Shown here piece after piece: positions 25,868-36,291 of a stretch of 64,000 nt of DNA. The stretch is from assembly GCA_965224215.1 (NCBI GenBank), contig CBDCYS010000055.1, forward strand, positions 62,001-126,000, read 5' to 3'. The notes under the pieces are model-generated. The model had not been told where the DNA came from and did not search any database. It worked only from the letters and a program-made list of their open reading frames with translations. The translations under genes and the position numbers were made by a program. Source of the DNA: CBDCYS01 sp965224215 (lineage in GTDB: Bacteria; Acidobacteriota; Terriglobia; Bryobacterales; UBA6623). Numbering within the stretch: position 1 is the first letter of the stretch; every line of letters begins with the position of its first letter.

Positions 25868-28800
25868 GTGCGAAAGACTGCCTTACTCGTTACTCCCCTG
25901 GGCTTGATTTCAATTCTCCGCGTGCCGCTTCTGGAGTCTCAAACGACCCCGGAAGACACGGTCGCCAGCCTTCGCGTAGCGGACGGCCTGGAGATCACTT
26001 TGTGGGCGGCGGAACCTGACGTCATCAATCCGACTAACCTCGATATTGATGAGCGCGGACGCATCTGGATTACCGAAGCGGTGAACTATCGCCGGCACCT
26101 CTTTCAGCAGCCCGATTACCGCGATGAAGGCGACCGCATCACGATCCTCGAAGACACCGACGGCGATGGCAAAGCCGATAAAGCGAAAGTCTTCGACCAG
26201 GACCCTCGGCTGCGTTCACCGCTGGGCATCGCTGTTCTCGGCAATCGAGTCATCGTTTCGCAATCGCCAGACGTGATCATTGACACCAAGGACGACGACG
26301 ACAACATTGTGAACCGCGAGGTTTTCCTCACTGGCTGGGGTGGTGCGGACCATGACCACGGCGTTCACGCCATCGTCTATGGGCCGGACGGCAACTACTA
26401 CTTCAACAACGGAGATCGCGGACTGGACGTCACCGACCGCGGCGGGCAGCGCGTAGTATCGGGCCCCGACGAGAAATACTATGGCGGCAGCGCGTTGCGA
26501 GTGCGGCCCGACGGTACGGGCCTCGAAGTGGTGGCACACAATTTTCGCGACCCCTACGAACTCACGATCGATGCCTTCGGCAATATTTGGCAGTCGGACA
26601 ACGACGACGACGGCAATGAGTGGGTACGCATTAACTACGTCATGGAGGGAGGCAATCACGGCTATTGGGGACCCGGCGGGAAACGCTGGCGGGAGGACCG
26701 CGGCAGCCATTTCCACCAGGAAGATCCGGGTGTGGTTCCGACGTTGCTGAGGACCGGTGCCGGATCGCCCTCAGGCATCACGATTTACGAGGGCAACTTG
26801 TTGCCGCGGCGCTACTGACGCAAGCCGCTGCATGTGGATAACGGGCCACGTGTATTGCGGGCCTACCATGTCGAGCGCGATGGGGCCGGGTTCCAAGCGT
26901 CGATGGAGGCGGTTGTCGATGGCGCCGATACTTGGTTCCGGCCTGCTGATTTGGCGGTAGCCCACGATGGCTCGGTTTTCGTCGCCGACTGGTATGACGC
27001 CGTCGTTGGGGGGCATCAGATGAAGGACACAGAGCGCGGGCGGGTCTATCGCTTGGCTCCTCCTGGTCACAAAACGCTCAGCTCACGAGTTGATATTTCA
27101 ACGGCGGCGGGCCGCGCCGAAGCGCTGGCTTCTCCCTCCCAAGCCATGCGGTTCGCGGCGCATTCGATGTTTCTGGAGATGGGAGCTGATGGGATTGCCG
27201 AGCTGGACGGTTTGCTGAGCTCCAGCAACAGGATTCTGCGAGCGCGGGTGCTGTGGCTGCTCGGCGCGGCGGGCGGCCGGGGACTTGCGCGGGTGCTCGA
27301 GGAGCGGGAATCCACGGACTTGGAGTTCCGGGTTCTGGCCGTCCGTTTGCTGCAGCGCTACCACCCGGACTTCCCCTCGGCGGTGGAGGCGCTCGCCCGC
27401 GATGAGAATCCTCAAGTGCGCCGCGAGGTGGCTTTGGGTTTGCGTGGTGTGGCTGGTGACAATGTTTTGGGCGAAAAAGCCCGCGAATTATTGGTCGAGC
27501 TGGCAAGCCGGTACGACGGCCAGGACCGCTGGTATTTGGAAGCCCTGGCCATTGGAGCGCAGGGCCAAGAGGACGCCATCTACGACGACCTGCTGGAAGC
27601 CTTTTCGAACTCCTGGAGCGATCGGTTTGGTCGGCTGTTGTGGGTATTGCATCCTTCGAAGGCGGTGGGGTTTCTGGAGCAAGTAGCGGGAGACGATTCG
27701 CTAGACGTGACGGATCGCATCGGGGCGGTGGAGGCCCTTGGCGCGCAGGCGTCCCCGGACGTTGGTGTTTTTCTTGCAGGGGTCGCTTCCGGTCAAGGTC
27801 CTGATGCGCTGCGTGCCAAGGCCGCCGAGAGACTGATCAAACAGATGTTCAGCCAGTGGACCGGGCTGAGGGAATCGGACGCTGTCGTTCCCGCCATCCG
27901 GGCGGCTTTGCGCATGTCCCGGCCCGGCGAGAGTGTGCAGGAGAAAGCGCTGGATTTGGTGGGCGACATGCGGGACACAAGGTACGGCGCCGAGGTGGCC
28001 GCGCTGGCCAGTTCGAGCGAGACCGGCATGGAGCTGCGTGCGATGGCGATCGAGACGATCGGGAAGCTCAACGATCCCGCAGCGGCTGAGACGCTGGAAG
28101 GGCTAACGGCTAGCGGTTCGACGGAACTGCGCCTGGCGGCGGTCCGCGGGTTAGGGGCTCTTGATGCGAACCGCTCGGTTCCGAGGCTGAATAGGCTGCT
28201 TCTCAGCGAAGCTCCGAATGATATTCGAAGTGAGGCCGTTCGCGTACTGGCCAGGTCGATCGAGGGCGCCACATTTTTACTCGACTTGGCGGAGGAGAAT
28301 CGCCTGCCCCCCGTACTGCGAACGACGGCGATCATTGCTGTCAACGGCAACCGTGACGTCCGGGAGCGGGCCGAGCGGGTGCTGCCGATGCTCACGACCA
28401 AGAGTCAGGAGATGATGGTTAGTCTGCGGGCGTTGCTGTTGCGGATGGCGATTCGACCGGAACTTGGAAAGAAGGTGTTCTTCGGCGATGGACAGTGCTC
28501 GACTTGCCACAATACCGGCGGCGGTGGCTCGGAGAAGATTGGCCCTGACCTGGGAACCATTGGCGACAAGATGGGCCGCGCCGCGTTGCTGGACGCCATG
28601 ATCAATCCCAACGCCGGGATCGCGCCCGAGTATGTGAGGTGGGTTCTCCAAACGAAGTCGGCGGGCGAGGTGCGGGGCATGATCGTATCGAATAGCGAAG
28701 ACGAGATTACCCTGCGTGAGCCTTCCGGCGAACGGCGGACGTTTCCTGTCACCGATGTTACGGAGAGAAAGCGTGATCCGGAATCCGCGATGCCCAACCT

Positions 28801-28873
28801 GGTTGGCGTGCTCGATGAGCAGGAGCTGGCGGACTTGGTGGGTTACATGGAGGAGCTGAAGGCGAAGCCGTAA
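25868..28873 (+). pseudogene. PVC-type dehydrogenase propeller-HEAT-cytochrome protein, in-frame TGA
   Basis: One long frame of about 1000 codons interrupted only by TGA at 26816-26818; translation resumes in the same frame (RKPLHVDNGPRVLRAYHVERDGAGF). Start is probably GTG 25868, followed by a signal-like segment (TALLVTPLGLISILRVPLLE). N-terminal propeller of the TIGR02604 membrane-bound dehydrogenase type: GLEITLWAAEPDVINPTNLDIDERGRIWITEAVNYRR, GDRITILEDTDGDGKADK, GNIWQSDNDDDGNEWVRINY. HEAT repeats follow at about residues 430-820. The C-terminal haem-binding domain (TIGR02603) has GQCSTCH and ends YMEELKAKP. Exported electron-transfer protein of unknown substrate. The stop either kills it, leaving two fragments, or is recoded. 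Confidence 0.8.
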
Positions 28874-28920
28874 CGGACCCCGGGGAACCGGGAGTAAAGG
28901 GTTGGCAGTTGGAAAGTGAA

Positions 28921-29817
28921 CTACAGCGGCAATCGCCCGCGGCCATTGTTGTTGCGGCGATTGCGGTCCGGGTCGGGACCGGAGTTGATTTCCACGTTCA
29001 CACCCGGCTTGCGCAAGGGATCGCGGAAGGTCAGCTCTTCGTCGGTGAAGAAAAGATTTCGGGCCAGCACCATGTCGAGTTGAGTCCCTTTTTCGAGGAT
29101 CGCCTCTGGTCCTCGTGAAAGCAAAACGCCCGCCAAGCCCGCGGCAGCACCCGCGGCGGCCCCGACTCCGGCCCCGAAACCTGCCCGACCTCCGGCCGCA
29201 CCGGCGATGACGCCGATCGACGTTCCCGCGGCGGTCGTCTCGCCGACCGTGCGGGCGTCGCTGCCTTTATTGCTCTCGCTGGTGATCTTGCCCTCTTCGC
29301 GGTCAAAGCCTTCGGGCGAGCGGCCGTCCAGCGATCCCACGCGACCGGTCAGGTCTCGAATGACTCCGTTGGGCAGAATCATCTGCTCGAAGAGTAAAAA
29401 CAGCTCGCCGCGTCCTTTGATGCGTCCGGGCCTCTTGGCACTGGTGACGCTGCCGGACACGTAGGTTCCTGGAGGGACGACGATTCTTCCATCGACGACG
29501 ACCGGGTAGACCGACTCTAAGTAGATGCGATCGCCGGGCGCAGCGTGTTTGGTGCTGATACTGTTGATCAGGACTAGGGGGACGCGCGTGCCTTCAGGGA
29601 TCGTGATGCTGTCCGGAGACGGGTCTTCGCGCTCCTGGAGGCCCTTGCGCTCAACTAGAGCCGGTGCTGTCGGTGTCTGGGCGGGAGAGATTTCGGCGCT
29701 TTGTTGAGCCATCAGCGGGGCCGCTGTCGTTGTCAACACGGCTGTTAGTGTCAACACCGCTGTTGGTGTCACCGCCGTCAGTGTCAACAATGAAGCGACG
29801 CCCAGGAATCTATTCAT
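28921..29817 (-). CDS. Secreted VirB10/TrbI-like beta-barrel protein
   Basis: ATG 29817 gives a signal peptide with a repeated LTAV pattern (LLTLTAVTPTAVLTLTAVLTTTAAP). The core SITIPEGTRVPLVLINSISTKHAAPGDRIYLESVYPVVVDGRIVVPPGTYVSGSVTSA resembles the OB/beta-barrel region of VirB10/TrbI. It is followed by FEQMILPNGVIRDLTGRVGSLDG, a Gly/Ala-rich stretch (IGVIAGAAGGRAGFGAGVGAAAGAAAG) and ELTFRDPLRKPGVNVEINS. Such stand-alone proteins are widespread in Acidobacteriota and are not part of a type IV secretion cluster here. Function unknown; envelope located. Confidence 0.65.
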   Translation of the reverse strand: MNRFLGVASLLTLTAVTPTAVLTLTAVLTTTAAPLMAQQSAEISPAQTPTAPALVERKGLQEREDPSPDSITIPEGTRVPLVLINSISTKHAAPGDRIYLESVYPVVVDGRIVVPPGTYVSGSVTSAKRPGRIKGRGELFLLFEQMILPNGVIRDLTGRVGSLDGRSPEGFDREEGKITSESNKGSDARTVGETTAAGTSIGVIAGAAGGRAGFGAGVGAAAGAAAGLAGVLLSRGPEAILEKGTQLDMVLARNLFFTDEELTFRDPLRKPGVNVEINSGPDPDRNRRNNNGRGRLPL

Positions 29818-29983
29818 ATTGAAAGCCCTTTTGACATTGTACCTGCCGGTTCGGCGCCTGGCGCGGTGGGGAGCCGGTCGGCGTAAGGATACCCCTGTGG
29901 TATATGAACGCGGCGGGGGGAATATGGTTGCGCTCGCGGGGGCTTTTTTGGGGTGGGTTCGAACTGGGCGTTCGTGAGCGGCC

Positions 29984-30003
29984 GGGCGTAGCACGCTACG
30001 CCC
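29984..30003. repeat. Dispersed hairpin repeat, copy 1
   Basis: Perfect palindrome GGGCGTAGC-AC-GCTACGCCC, followed by CCTACA. A near-identical copy lies at 43450-43469. Confidence 0.75.
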
Positions 30004-31043
30004 CTACAAGAGGCCGGAGAGCGACGACGCCCTCCAAGAGGCGCGCTCCCGGTCAAAAACGCCAAACTTGACGCGTCGGCATTTGTGCCGAGGCGGCAAG
30101 CTGCGAGCTTGCGCGACCGGGGCGGGATGTTTGGCGCGAGATTTCGGCCGGGCGCGGGAGGGTGGATGCTGATTGGAGGGGGGTGAGAGGATTCGAGCGG
30201 ATTTGAGCGGATTTCAGGAAAGTTGTTCGCCTTTTGTTCTCATTTGTGGGCCCGACGCTTGTCCTGCACTCAGATTTTGGGACCCGCAGCGGCGGAGCGG
30301 TGCGGTTCGCAGGGTTGAAGCCGCTGCGCCCGACGGTGGGTCCGGACCCGCCGTTCGAGGTCATCGCTCCCGCGAGACCCAACGCGGCAGGGTGGGGTCG
30401 GCGACCCGCGCTGGATGTTTCGGCTTTGTTTTCTTGCGCGGGCCGATTCGGACACGCGCTGCAGCCGGTCCCTTTTCGGTCGCGGCTCTGAATCTCTGGC
30501 TCTGAATCTCTTTTAGTTGAGAGGCCTCTCATGCTCCCATCGCGTAGACCATAGTCTCCTCCCCCAACAGGAGCCACAAGGAGGAGCCTTGCAAACGTTT
30601 CTTCAGAACAAAAAAACAGGCGCAGTTCGCTTGCGCCGCAGCCAGCCCCAAACTGGCTGATGGCGCGCGGAACCGTCCCGCTCTTTTACCTGAAGTCCGC
30701 TTGCGGGGGATCACCCACAAAGCGGAGAGCAACTCGCACTGTCTCGGCCGAGAAACGGTCGTGTTGGTCCGGTGGACATTCCTACCGGTCTCTTAGTCTC
30801 ATTGTAAGGGGTGTGTCAAGCCGGAGCTGGAAAAGCACGGGAATTCAAGGGGAATCTCGAAGAAACGGCGCTATTTCATGGAATGTCTTGGATGTGCATG
30901 AAGGACAAGAGGGCGGCCGCCCGGGGGCGGCTCGCTGCTGCCCCACCGCAAGCCCCGCTCGGCCGCCATGGGGCGGCCGAGCGCCGAAAGCGTGCGTGGG
31001 AATGACGTGCTTTTCCGAGCGGCGCGGGTGTACACTGTGGTCG

Positions 31044-31098
31044 CGCCAGGACCAGAGTGGAAATCCTGGCGTAGGACCCCAGAAACCTTATGGGTCCT
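31044..31098 (+). promoter_or_regulatory. Paired hairpins in the lodA leader
   Basis: Two adjacent stems precede the gene: CGCCAGGA/TCCTGGCG (31044-31051 with 31064-31071) and AGGACCC/GGGTCCT (31073-31079 with 31092-31098). They are one base apart and end about 33 bases before the lodA ATG. No T-run follows. A structured 5' leader or a regulator site is suggested; it matches no riboswitch I know. Confidence 0.45.
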
Positions 31099-31131
31099 CA
31101 CCCATCGCGGGGCCGGAGAGGAGAACAATAG

Positions 31132-33159
31132 ATGTCGGGCAGTGTCTATCGAATTCACCCCGCGATCGGGATTGCAAGAGTCGGAAACAGTTCGGAGTAT
31201 TACATTGGCCCGGAAACCGAGGCCGGACTTCCCCTCCCAGACAGCAAGACCACTGGGGGACTACCTATCAAGCCAGGCACGGAATCCGAGACTATCAAGA
31301 GTAGTGATTTGCGCGACTGCCACGGTGCGTTCAAGCGACAGGCCGCGCGGTTTCGAATCTTTCAGTATCCGAGGGAGAAAGTAGAATCCTATCCGTCTGG
31401 CAAAGGAGTGGAAATCTGCATCGGGAGCACGGTAAACGGGAAAAAGGTGGCCGACATCATTTGGACCGGGCACGTCGCCAACAAGAAGGCCAATGGTTAT
31501 GAAAAGGACCATCTCGGGATCGGAGCCTACGACGGAATGTTGCCTCCGTTGAGGAATCTAGCCGAGGGTCTGAACCCGTCCGACCCCGAGCGTCTAAGGA
31601 AGCTGGTGATTGACCCCGGGCCCCGGACGATTCACCGCACTGATGCGGGCGGCGTGAAGTTTGACAAGGAGACGACAGCATCCTATTGGGACGGTACCGG
31701 AATAAGGCAACTAAGCAACTACCCGAAGTCTTTCCCGAACGAGAACTTCTCTCAACGTGATTGTCCCTGGGGACGGAGCATCGACACATTGGGAGAATTG
31801 GAAACGGACGACCACGGGCGGCTCTTGGTCGTTGGCGGCTATGGGCGGGCCTGTGGATGGTACGCCAACGGTCACCCCTATCCGCTTCGTCACGACACAA
31901 ATAACGACGGCTGGTTTGACGACTGCAGCGACGGACCTGTCAGCGCGGTCCTCGTCTTCGGCGATAAGAGCGTTCAGGAGGTTCACGGCACCGCGTGGAC
32001 AGTCACCACCGATCCCTCGTACGCCCCGCAAACCCCGAACATCGTGTCGCTGTGGGACGACGTCTTTGATTCCTGGGTTCGAAAGCTGCAACTGTGGCCC
32101 CAGATTTATGCTAACGGAGAGTTCAACGACAGCTACCGGCCGGCCTTTGATGAGCAACTGTATCCCATATTCCGGAGCACGGAACTGCAGCAATGGACGA
32201 TGAATTTAGCCCTAAAAGTTATAGGACGGCACGATGCCGTCGGGAAGATCAAGGCGACGGACAATCCCGACAAGACGCCCTTGGCTGGGTTGAAGATCAT
32301 CCGCAACCCAAACGAGGACCAGTCAAGAGTGGGCGCGCCGCTCATGCCGCTGACAGGCGGTGATGAAGGCAAGAGTTTCCTTTCGCTATCACGCACGCAG
32401 TATTTCTTCTTGCAGCAGTGGAGCAACGATAACTTCCGCGCCCGCTCCGGGCTGAAGCTGGGTCACGGCGAGCGTCTTGACAAGGCAGCGTTGGTGAACT
32501 GCACCGGCGGAAAACTCAGCCCGGGGCTTGAGCTCACCTTCATCGTGCGGCAACCGGACCTTTACATCAAGGACTGGCAAAGGTCAGGCACCGGCCCTTT
32601 TCGGATCAAGCCGAAACTTCTGAAGTATGGTGCGGTGCGGAGTGGTCAGCCGTTTCTGACAGTAGGCTACATTCCCTTGCAAACTGGCAACGCGGGCCTT
32701 GAACCTGGAGACGTATCAAAGTTCATGGCCCTTCCTTGGCACACTGACTACAACGGTTGTGCGCTTCACGCCACATATCCTTCATCCCCCCCATCGGGCG
32801 GCGTGGATGGCTCGCCGCCGATTCGTTATTGGGTCTGGCCCGCCCAGCGCCCGATCGTGGTTTACCCCGCCAAAGACAATCAAGGGCCCGATCAGTCCTC
32901 CGTACAACGCTTTTCCGTGCGGGGCGAGGGTACCGCGACGTTGAATCCAAAGACACTGGGCCGGTACCAAAATCGAATCGACATGTTGACGAGCTGGCAC
33001 AGGATAGGTGTTGTAGTCCAAGGGTCCGCTATCGACGAACCTGGAGAATACGGGCCGGACTTCTACTTGGAGGTGGAAAGCCAGTTGGATGATAGCGGAA
33101 ACAAGGTCTATCCTTGGCCCTCGAACAAAGTGAGTTTGGTTACTGACTCGGATTCGTGA
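31132..33159 (+). CDS. lodA: LodA/GoxA-type quinoprotein amino-acid oxidase (CTQ-dependent)
   Basis: 675 residues, intact. LodA-family enzymes oxidatively deaminate amino acids (lysine, glycine and others), releasing hydrogen peroxide. They use a cysteine tryptophylquinone made from their own Cys and Trp. Diagnostic parts: YRIHPAIGIARVGNSSEYYIGPE at the N-terminus, DHLGIGAYDGMLPP, RLLVVGGYGRACGWY, DDCSDGPVSAVL, and YFFLQQWSNDNF. The C-terminal half has LVNCTGGKLSPGLELTFIVR and FMALPWHTDYNGC. Candidate cofactor residues are Cys457 (NCTGG) and Trp536 (LPWHTDY), assigned by family pattern only. A GGAGAGGAG site precedes ATG 31132. The next gene encodes the flavoprotein expected to mature it, and that gene is disrupted. 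The amino-acid substrate is unknown. Confidence 0.85.
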   Translation: MSGSVYRIHPAIGIARVGNSSEYYIGPETEAGLPLPDSKTTGGLPIKPGTESETIKSSDLRDCHGAFKRQAARFRIFQYPREKVESYPSGKGVEICIGSTVNGKKVADIIWTGHVANKKANGYEKDHLGIGAYDGMLPPLRNLAEGLNPSDPERLRKLVIDPGPRTIHRTDAGGVKFDKETTASYWDGTGIRQLSNYPKSFPNENFSQRDCPWGRSIDTLGELETDDHGRLLVVGGYGRACGWYANGHPYPLRHDTNNDGWFDDCSDGPVSAVLVFGDKSVQEVHGTAWTVTTDPSYAPQTPNIVSLWDDVFDSWVRKLQLWPQIYANGEFNDSYRPAFDEQLYPIFRSTELQQWTMNLALKVIGRHDAVGKIKATDNPDKTPLAGLKIIRNPNEDQSRVGAPLMPLTGGDEGKSFLSLSRTQYFFLQQWSNDNFRARSGLKLGHGERLDKAALVNCTGGKLSPGLELTFIVRQPDLYIKDWQRSGTGPFRIKPKLLKYGAVRSGQPFLTVGYIPLQTGNAGLEPGDVSKFMALPWHTDYNGCALHATYPSSPPSGGVDGSPPIRYWVWPAQRPIVVYPAKDNQGPDQSSVQRFSVRGEGTATLNPKTLGRYQNRIDMLTSWHRIGVVVQGSAIDEPGEYGPDFYLEVESQLDDSGNKVYPWPSNKVSLVTDSDS

Positions 33160-34216
33160 TCCAAATTGCCGTGCGTATCGAAACGTGGGGTATCCTCACC
33201 AAGACTATCATGCTGTCGTTCTGGGAGGAGGGCCGGCGGGTTGCGCCACCGCATTGGCCCTCCAGCGGCGCGGTGTTGAACGGATTCTGGTCGTGGAGGC
33301 GGGCAGTTACGAAAAGACCAGTATTGGGGAGAGCATTCCGCCCGACACTCGTCTTCTTCTAGAGCAGCTTGGGATCTGGGAGGACTTCCTTTTAGAAAAG
33401 CATGAGCCCTGCCTCGGTAGCTGTGCTTCGTGGGGTGATGCCGAACTGGGCTACAACGATTTCTTGTTCAATCCCTTCGGCAACGGCTGGCACCTGGACC
33501 GAAGGCGCTTTGACCGCTTTCTCGCCAGAAAAGTGGTGGAATCAGGCGCGACACTGTGCACAAAGACGCGTTTTTCGGATTGTGAACGCATTGCGGGAGA
33601 GGGCTTTCGCCTGTACTTCATACGAGAAGGCGGAGAAACAAGCGCGGTTCGCGCGCGCTTCGTGGTGGACGCAACGGGAGTCCGCTCCGTTCTTGCCCGG
33701 CACATGGGCGCCCAGCGGCTCTTCCTCGACCGACTCGTATGCGTCTACGGCTTCTTTGAGCTTCCCGCCTCTACTCACAATGCTCGAGGCGGTCGAGTAT
33801 GGGTGGTGGTACGCGGCCCGGCTACCGGACGGCCGTTTGGCAGCCGCAGTCGCGAGCGATCCAGAATCCATCAAGAGTGCGGCCCTAGGCCACAACGATA
33901 GCTGGCTTGAGCGCCTCAGGGAAACAAATCACATGGCAAATCAACTGTCCTGCTGCCGTTTCATCGACAACAGTTTGGTGGTCTGTCCCGCACCTTCTTT
34001 CCTGCTGGACAAGCCGGCCGGGAAGGGCTGGCTCGCCGTGGGAGATGCGGCCTCCGCTTACGACCCGATTTCCTCCCAGGGTATTCATAAGGCGCTGTCG
34101 GACGGACTGGAGGCCGCGAACGCCATTGCCCCGTGGCTCGATGGGGGTGCGGACAAACTCGCTGAGTACGGATCCTCCGTAGCAAACCGGTTTGATGTTT
34201 ATTTGAAAATGCGCAA

Positions 34217-35247
34217 GGTGGGTATCCGGTTGACTCAGGTAGCCCCAAGATGTAGTATGCCGGCAGATGGAAGATTACCCTCAGAACCTGACAGAGTTCG
34301 AGGCCCGTTTTAGCAGTGAGGAGGCCTGCCGGGAGTATCTGTTCCGGCTGCGCTGGCCGGACGGTTTCCGCTGTCCGGGTTGCGGTTGTGGAAAGTCGTG
34401 GCCTTTGCGAAAAGTGCTGCTGCAGTGCGCTGCGTGTGGGCGCCAAACCTCGGTGACCGCTGGGACCATCTTTCAGGACACGCGCAACCCTTTGCCGTTG
34501 TGGTTTCGTGCGATGTGGTGGGTCACCACCCAAAAAACCGGAGCCAGCGCTTTGGGACTTCAAAGAGTGTTGGGGCTCAACAGGTACGAAACGGCTTGGA
34601 CCTGGCTGCACAAAATGCGGCGCGCGATGGTGCGGCCGGGACGGGATTTGCTGGCCGGGACGGTGGAAGTCGATGAAAGCTACTGGGGCGGGCTCGAAGA
34701 GGGCCTGCGGGGCCGAAACCTGCAAAACAAAGCATTGATCGCAGTGGCCGCTCAAGAGGATGGGCGGGGTATCGGCCGGATTCGCATGAAGAGAATCGAG
34801 GATGCCTCGGGCGAGAGCCTGTTGCCTTTCGTGGAGGAGTGCATCGAGCCGGGCAGCGTGGTGCATACCGACGGCTGGCCCGGTTACTCCGGGTTGAAAA
34901 AGGAAGGCTACGTCCATCAGGTCACAGTTGTCAGCAGGCAGGAGCAGTCCGCGTCGGAATTGATGCCCCGCGTCCACCGCGTGATGTCACTGCTCAAGCG
35001 CTGGCTGCTGGGCACCCATCAGGGCGCCGTGAGCCACAAACATCTGGACTACTACCTGGACGAGTTCACCTTCCGTTTCAACCGCCGCAAATCCAAAAGC
35101 CGCGGCAAACTCTTCTATCGGCTCGTCCAGCAGGCGGTAGCCGTGGATCCGGCGACTTACAAGATGATTGTTCACCCGGTTACAGAACCCAAGAAAATCC
35201 CCAAACCACAAGATATTGGGGCTACCTGAGTCAACCGGATACCCATC
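34217..35247 (+). mobile_element. IS1595-family insertion sequence, type A, copy 1
   Basis: About 1031 bases bounded by inverted repeats of about 32 bases (GGTATCCGGTTGACTCAGGT core), one mismatch at the outer left end. It is flanked by an 8-base direct repeat ATGCGCAA (34209-34216 and 35248-35255), the size expected for this family. Carries one intact transposase. A second copy lies at 61743. Confidence 0.92.
34267..35229 (+). CDS. IS1595-family transposase (ISXO2-like), intact
   Basis: 320 residues. The N-terminal zinc-ribbon reads RCPGCGCGKSW and LQCAACGRQTSVTAGTIF. HTH-like helices follow (WFRAMWWVTTQKTGASALGLQRVLGLNRYETAW). The DDE domain starts VEVDESYWGGLEEG (first Asp), continues VHTDGWPGYSGL (second Asp), then HKHLDYYLDEFTFRFNRRKSKSRGKLFYRL, ending in DIGAT inside the right repeat. 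All catalytic-region motifs are present, so this copy may be active and could supply transposase to the broken copy at 61.8 kb. Confidence 0.93.
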   Translation: MEDYPQNLTEFEARFSSEEACREYLFRLRWPDGFRCPGCGCGKSWPLRKVLLQCAACGRQTSVTAGTIFQDTRNPLPLWFRAMWWVTTQKTGASALGLQRVLGLNRYETAWTWLHKMRRAMVRPGRDLLAGTVEVDESYWGGLEEGLRGRNLQNKALIAVAAQEDGRGIGRIRMKRIEDASGESLLPFVEECIEPGSVVHTDGWPGYSGLKKEGYVHQVTVVSRQEQSASELMPRVHRVMSLLKRWLLGTHQGAVSHKHLDYYLDEFTFRFNRRKSKSRGKLFYRLVQQAVAVDPATYKMIVHPVTEPKKIPKPQDIGAT

Positions 35248-35255
35248 ATGCGCAA

Positions 35256-36291
35256 TTCTGGTTATCCACTTTACTCTAGTGATGAATCAAGCTATCCTTG
35301 GGCTCGCGCTGTTGGCGGCGAAGACCGAGTCTGTTGAGCGACGCGACGATTTTCCAAAACATCTGGTGGAGTTCACTGAACGGTTTGCCAGCGAGCAAGC
35401 TTGCTGCGAGTATCTGCTCGGTGTCCGCTGGCCAGCGGGGTTCGTTTGTCCGAACTGCTCGGCCACGAAGGGTTGGACGACCCGACGAGGCACGATGTTC
35501 TGTAGCGGGTGCCGACGCCAGACCTCTCCCACGGCGGGAACCATCCTGCACAACTCGCGGGTGCCGCTGCGGAGTTGGTTTCTGGCCATGTGGCTGGCCT
35601 GCACTCAGAAAACAGGGCTGAGCGCCAAGGGTTTGCAGCGTGAACTCGGTCTGGGCAGCTATCAGACCGCCTGGCTGATGTTGCAGAAGTTGCGGCAGGC
35701 GGATGGTTCGGCTGGGTCGGGAACGGCTGGACGGAAGTGTCGAAGTCGACGAGACTTACTTGGGCGGCAAGGAGAAGCACGTTCGCGGGCGAGAGCTGGT
35801 GGGCAAAGCCTTGGTTGTGGTTGCGGTGGAACTGCAGGGCCGCAAAATGGGGCGAATTCGTCTGCGTCATGTCCCCGACGCATCGGGACCGAGTCTGGTG
35901 GGTTTTGTGACCGACTGTGTGGCGTCAGGCAGTCTGGTCCATAGCGACGGCTGGAGGGGTTACCGGGGCTTGAAGAAAGCCGGCTATCGCTATCGGGTCA
36001 CCCACACAGCGGGAGACTCGCAGATAGCCGCCGAGGAATTCGCGCATGTCCACCTGGTTGCCTCGCTGCTCAAGCGCTGGTTGGTAGCGACGCACCAAGG
36101 GAAGGTGAGTAAAGTGCATCTGCAAGGCTACCTCGATGAATTCACCTTTCGCTTCAACCGTCGAAAGTCCCGCCACGTAGGCAAGATCTTCCACCGACTC
36201 GTCGAACAGTTGGTTCTCCGTAAGGCCTTGACCTATCGAGACATTATCACCAAGCCCCAGCCCACCAACTAGAGTAAAGTGGATAACCAGA
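35256..36291 (+). mobile_element. IS1595-family insertion sequence, type B
   Basis: About 1036 bases with 25-base inverted repeats (TTCTGGTTATCCACTTTACT start). It inserted exactly next to type A: the same ATGCGCAA occurs on its left (35248-35255) and right (36292-36299). Different terminal repeats and transposase from type A, so a separate element. Confidence 0.9.
35282..36272 (+). pseudogene. IS1595-family transposase, one frameshift
   Basis: From ATG 35282: zinc-ribbon (VCPNCSATKGW, FCSGCRRQTSPTAGTIL), then WFLAMWLACTQKTGLSAKGLQRELGLGSYQTAW up to LQKLRQA. At about 35700 one extra base breaks the frame. The DDE part (GSVEVDETYLGGKEKHVRGRE, VHSDGWRGYRGLKKAGYRYR, YLDEFTFRFNRRKSRHVGKIFHRL) continues in the second frame to 36272. 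Both halves clearly belong together. The element is probably immobile unless slippage restores the frame at the site. Confidence 0.88.

Larger units (their letters stand above)
29818..31131. other. Intergenic region without a supportable gene
   Basis: About 1.3 kb. The open frames on both strands have no recognisable features and look like chance frames in GC-rich DNA. It holds a dispersed hairpin repeat (29984-30003) and, at its right end, the structured lodA leader. Confidence 0.6.

Noticed and set aside
29950..29985. GGTTCGAA-like T-loop sequence suggesting a tRNA
   Set aside because: No acceptor, D or anticodon stem can be folded around it.
30660..31304. A 214-codon plus-strand frame upstream of and overlapping lodA
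   Set aside because: No recognisable domain, composition typical of chance frames in GC-rich DNA, and it overlaps the well-supported lodA start and its leader hairpins.
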